NCBI GenBank assembly: GCA_963855995.1
Contig: OY979725.1
Span: 868,001 to 932,000, forward strand
Direction: 5' to 3'
DNA from: Muricea muricata
Taxonomy: Eukaryota > Cnidaria > Anthozoa > Malacalcyonacea > Plexauridae
Length of the DNA: 64,000 nt
Part shown: piece by piece, positions 63,413-64,000 of the stretch
Position numbering within the stretch: the stretch's first letter is position 1
Layout of the letters: each line of letters starts with the position of its first letter
Notes under the pieces: model-generated
What the model was told of the DNA's origin: nothing
Database searches by the model: none
The model's input: the letters and a program-made list of their open reading frames with translations, nothing else
Translations under genes and position numbers: made by a program

Positions 63413-64000
63413 GTCATCGTAAACCTCTGAGGAAGAGTTTTCCTTTGTTATGTTGCTTATGCTTATGTCGCTAGTGAGAACCAGGATTTGTGAGTAAAGC
63501 TGACTATGATTAGACAAAAATCTAAATAAACAAGGGTGGATTTAAATAGATATCATTCTGGAAAACACGAGAATGTTTTCATATGCATGCGTGGGTCAGA
63601 ACTCCGACAAAAATCACACCCCACCTTTCAGGCTTAACCCTGTTTGTCGGTCACATATTGATCAGGTAATTGATTTGATCACAGCCATGTTTATTTACTT
63701 TAGAGGGCTGGAGAAATTTATTGCTTTATTTAACTGGGAATCTCGAAATCTTTAATCTTTTGGTCCAAAACAAGGCGTATATCCGGATCTTATACATTGC
63801 CATCCGGAATTACACAGACGCCGATGCTTTTCGAAAAACAATATTTTAATGACTTAAGTTATGGAGATTTTTTTAAAATTCTTCACCAGCGGAGAACGCG
63901 AAGAATATTATTAATAAAAAATACTTTGAACAATACTAGCTACCATCTTGTAAACTCAAGATATGAGCTATGCGTGTAAATAATCAGTTTGGTTTGAATA

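Larger units (their letters stand above)
59454..64000. other. Right-end intergenic region
   Basis: It begins with the 5' flank of the divergent Wnt. No gene was recognised. It holds the SINE at 60655-60840, a tandem duplication at 62397-62660, an inverted repeat at 63013-63412 and a fragment of the atcttgtaaactcaagat MITE family at about 63948-63967. Confidence 0.5.

Noticed and set aside
1-64000. CRISPR array, rRNA, operons, ribosome binding sites or viral integration
   Set aside because: None seen; the spliced genes show this is animal nuclear DNA, and the direct repeats present are satellites, not spaced arrays.

Overview
This window is animal nuclear DNA. It is AT-rich, its genes are split into short exons with GT-AG introns, and it carries many small hairpin transposons and tRNA-derived repeats. 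The gene content fits a cnidarian, probably an anthozoan (coral or sea anemone); that placement is an inference from gene families and repeat style. All genes were built by joining exons by hand, checking splice phase and similarity to remembered family members. No alignment or gene predictor was run.

Layout. Positions 1-2449 (minus) hold the first two exons of a gene that runs off the left edge, with a possible SH2-like start. Positions 4701-9235 (minus) hold AAMP, a WD-repeat protein, in 11 exons. Positions 9402-11455 (plus) hold TPGS1, a tubulin polyglutamylase subunit, in 8 exons; its start codon lies 166 bp from that of AAMP, so the two share a divergent promoter region. Positions 12458-15727 (minus) hold CNPPD1, a cyclin-like membrane protein, in 9 exons.

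From about 23 kb onward the window is a Wnt cluster: two Wnt6-like genes tail to tail (23223-29712 plus, 31477-34896 minus), one Wnt10-like gene (37839-47856 minus), and one very divergent Wnt (55279-59453 minus). All four have four coding exons with the same splice phases (2, 1, 0), so they descend from one ancestral structure. The two Wnt6-like genes form a large imperfect inverted duplication with near-identical promoters and first exons, a near-identical core of exon 4, and strong divergence elsewhere, which suggests gene conversion. Each has a pentamer satellite just after exon 3, but the unit differs (GGTAT versus GGTGT).

What stands out: AAMP and CNPPD1 next to Wnt6 and Wnt10 recalls human 2q35, where AAMP, WNT6, WNT10A and CNPPD1 are all found. 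All four Wnts depart from the canonical lipid-acceptor hairpin, and the most divergent one has threonine where the acylated serine should be. A block of about 430 bp downstream of the second Wnt6-like gene recurs upstream of the first, possibly the relic of another Wnt6 copy. Long intergenic stretches (15.7-22.7 kb, 47.9-55.3 kb, 59.5-64 kb) hold only repeats that I could recognise.
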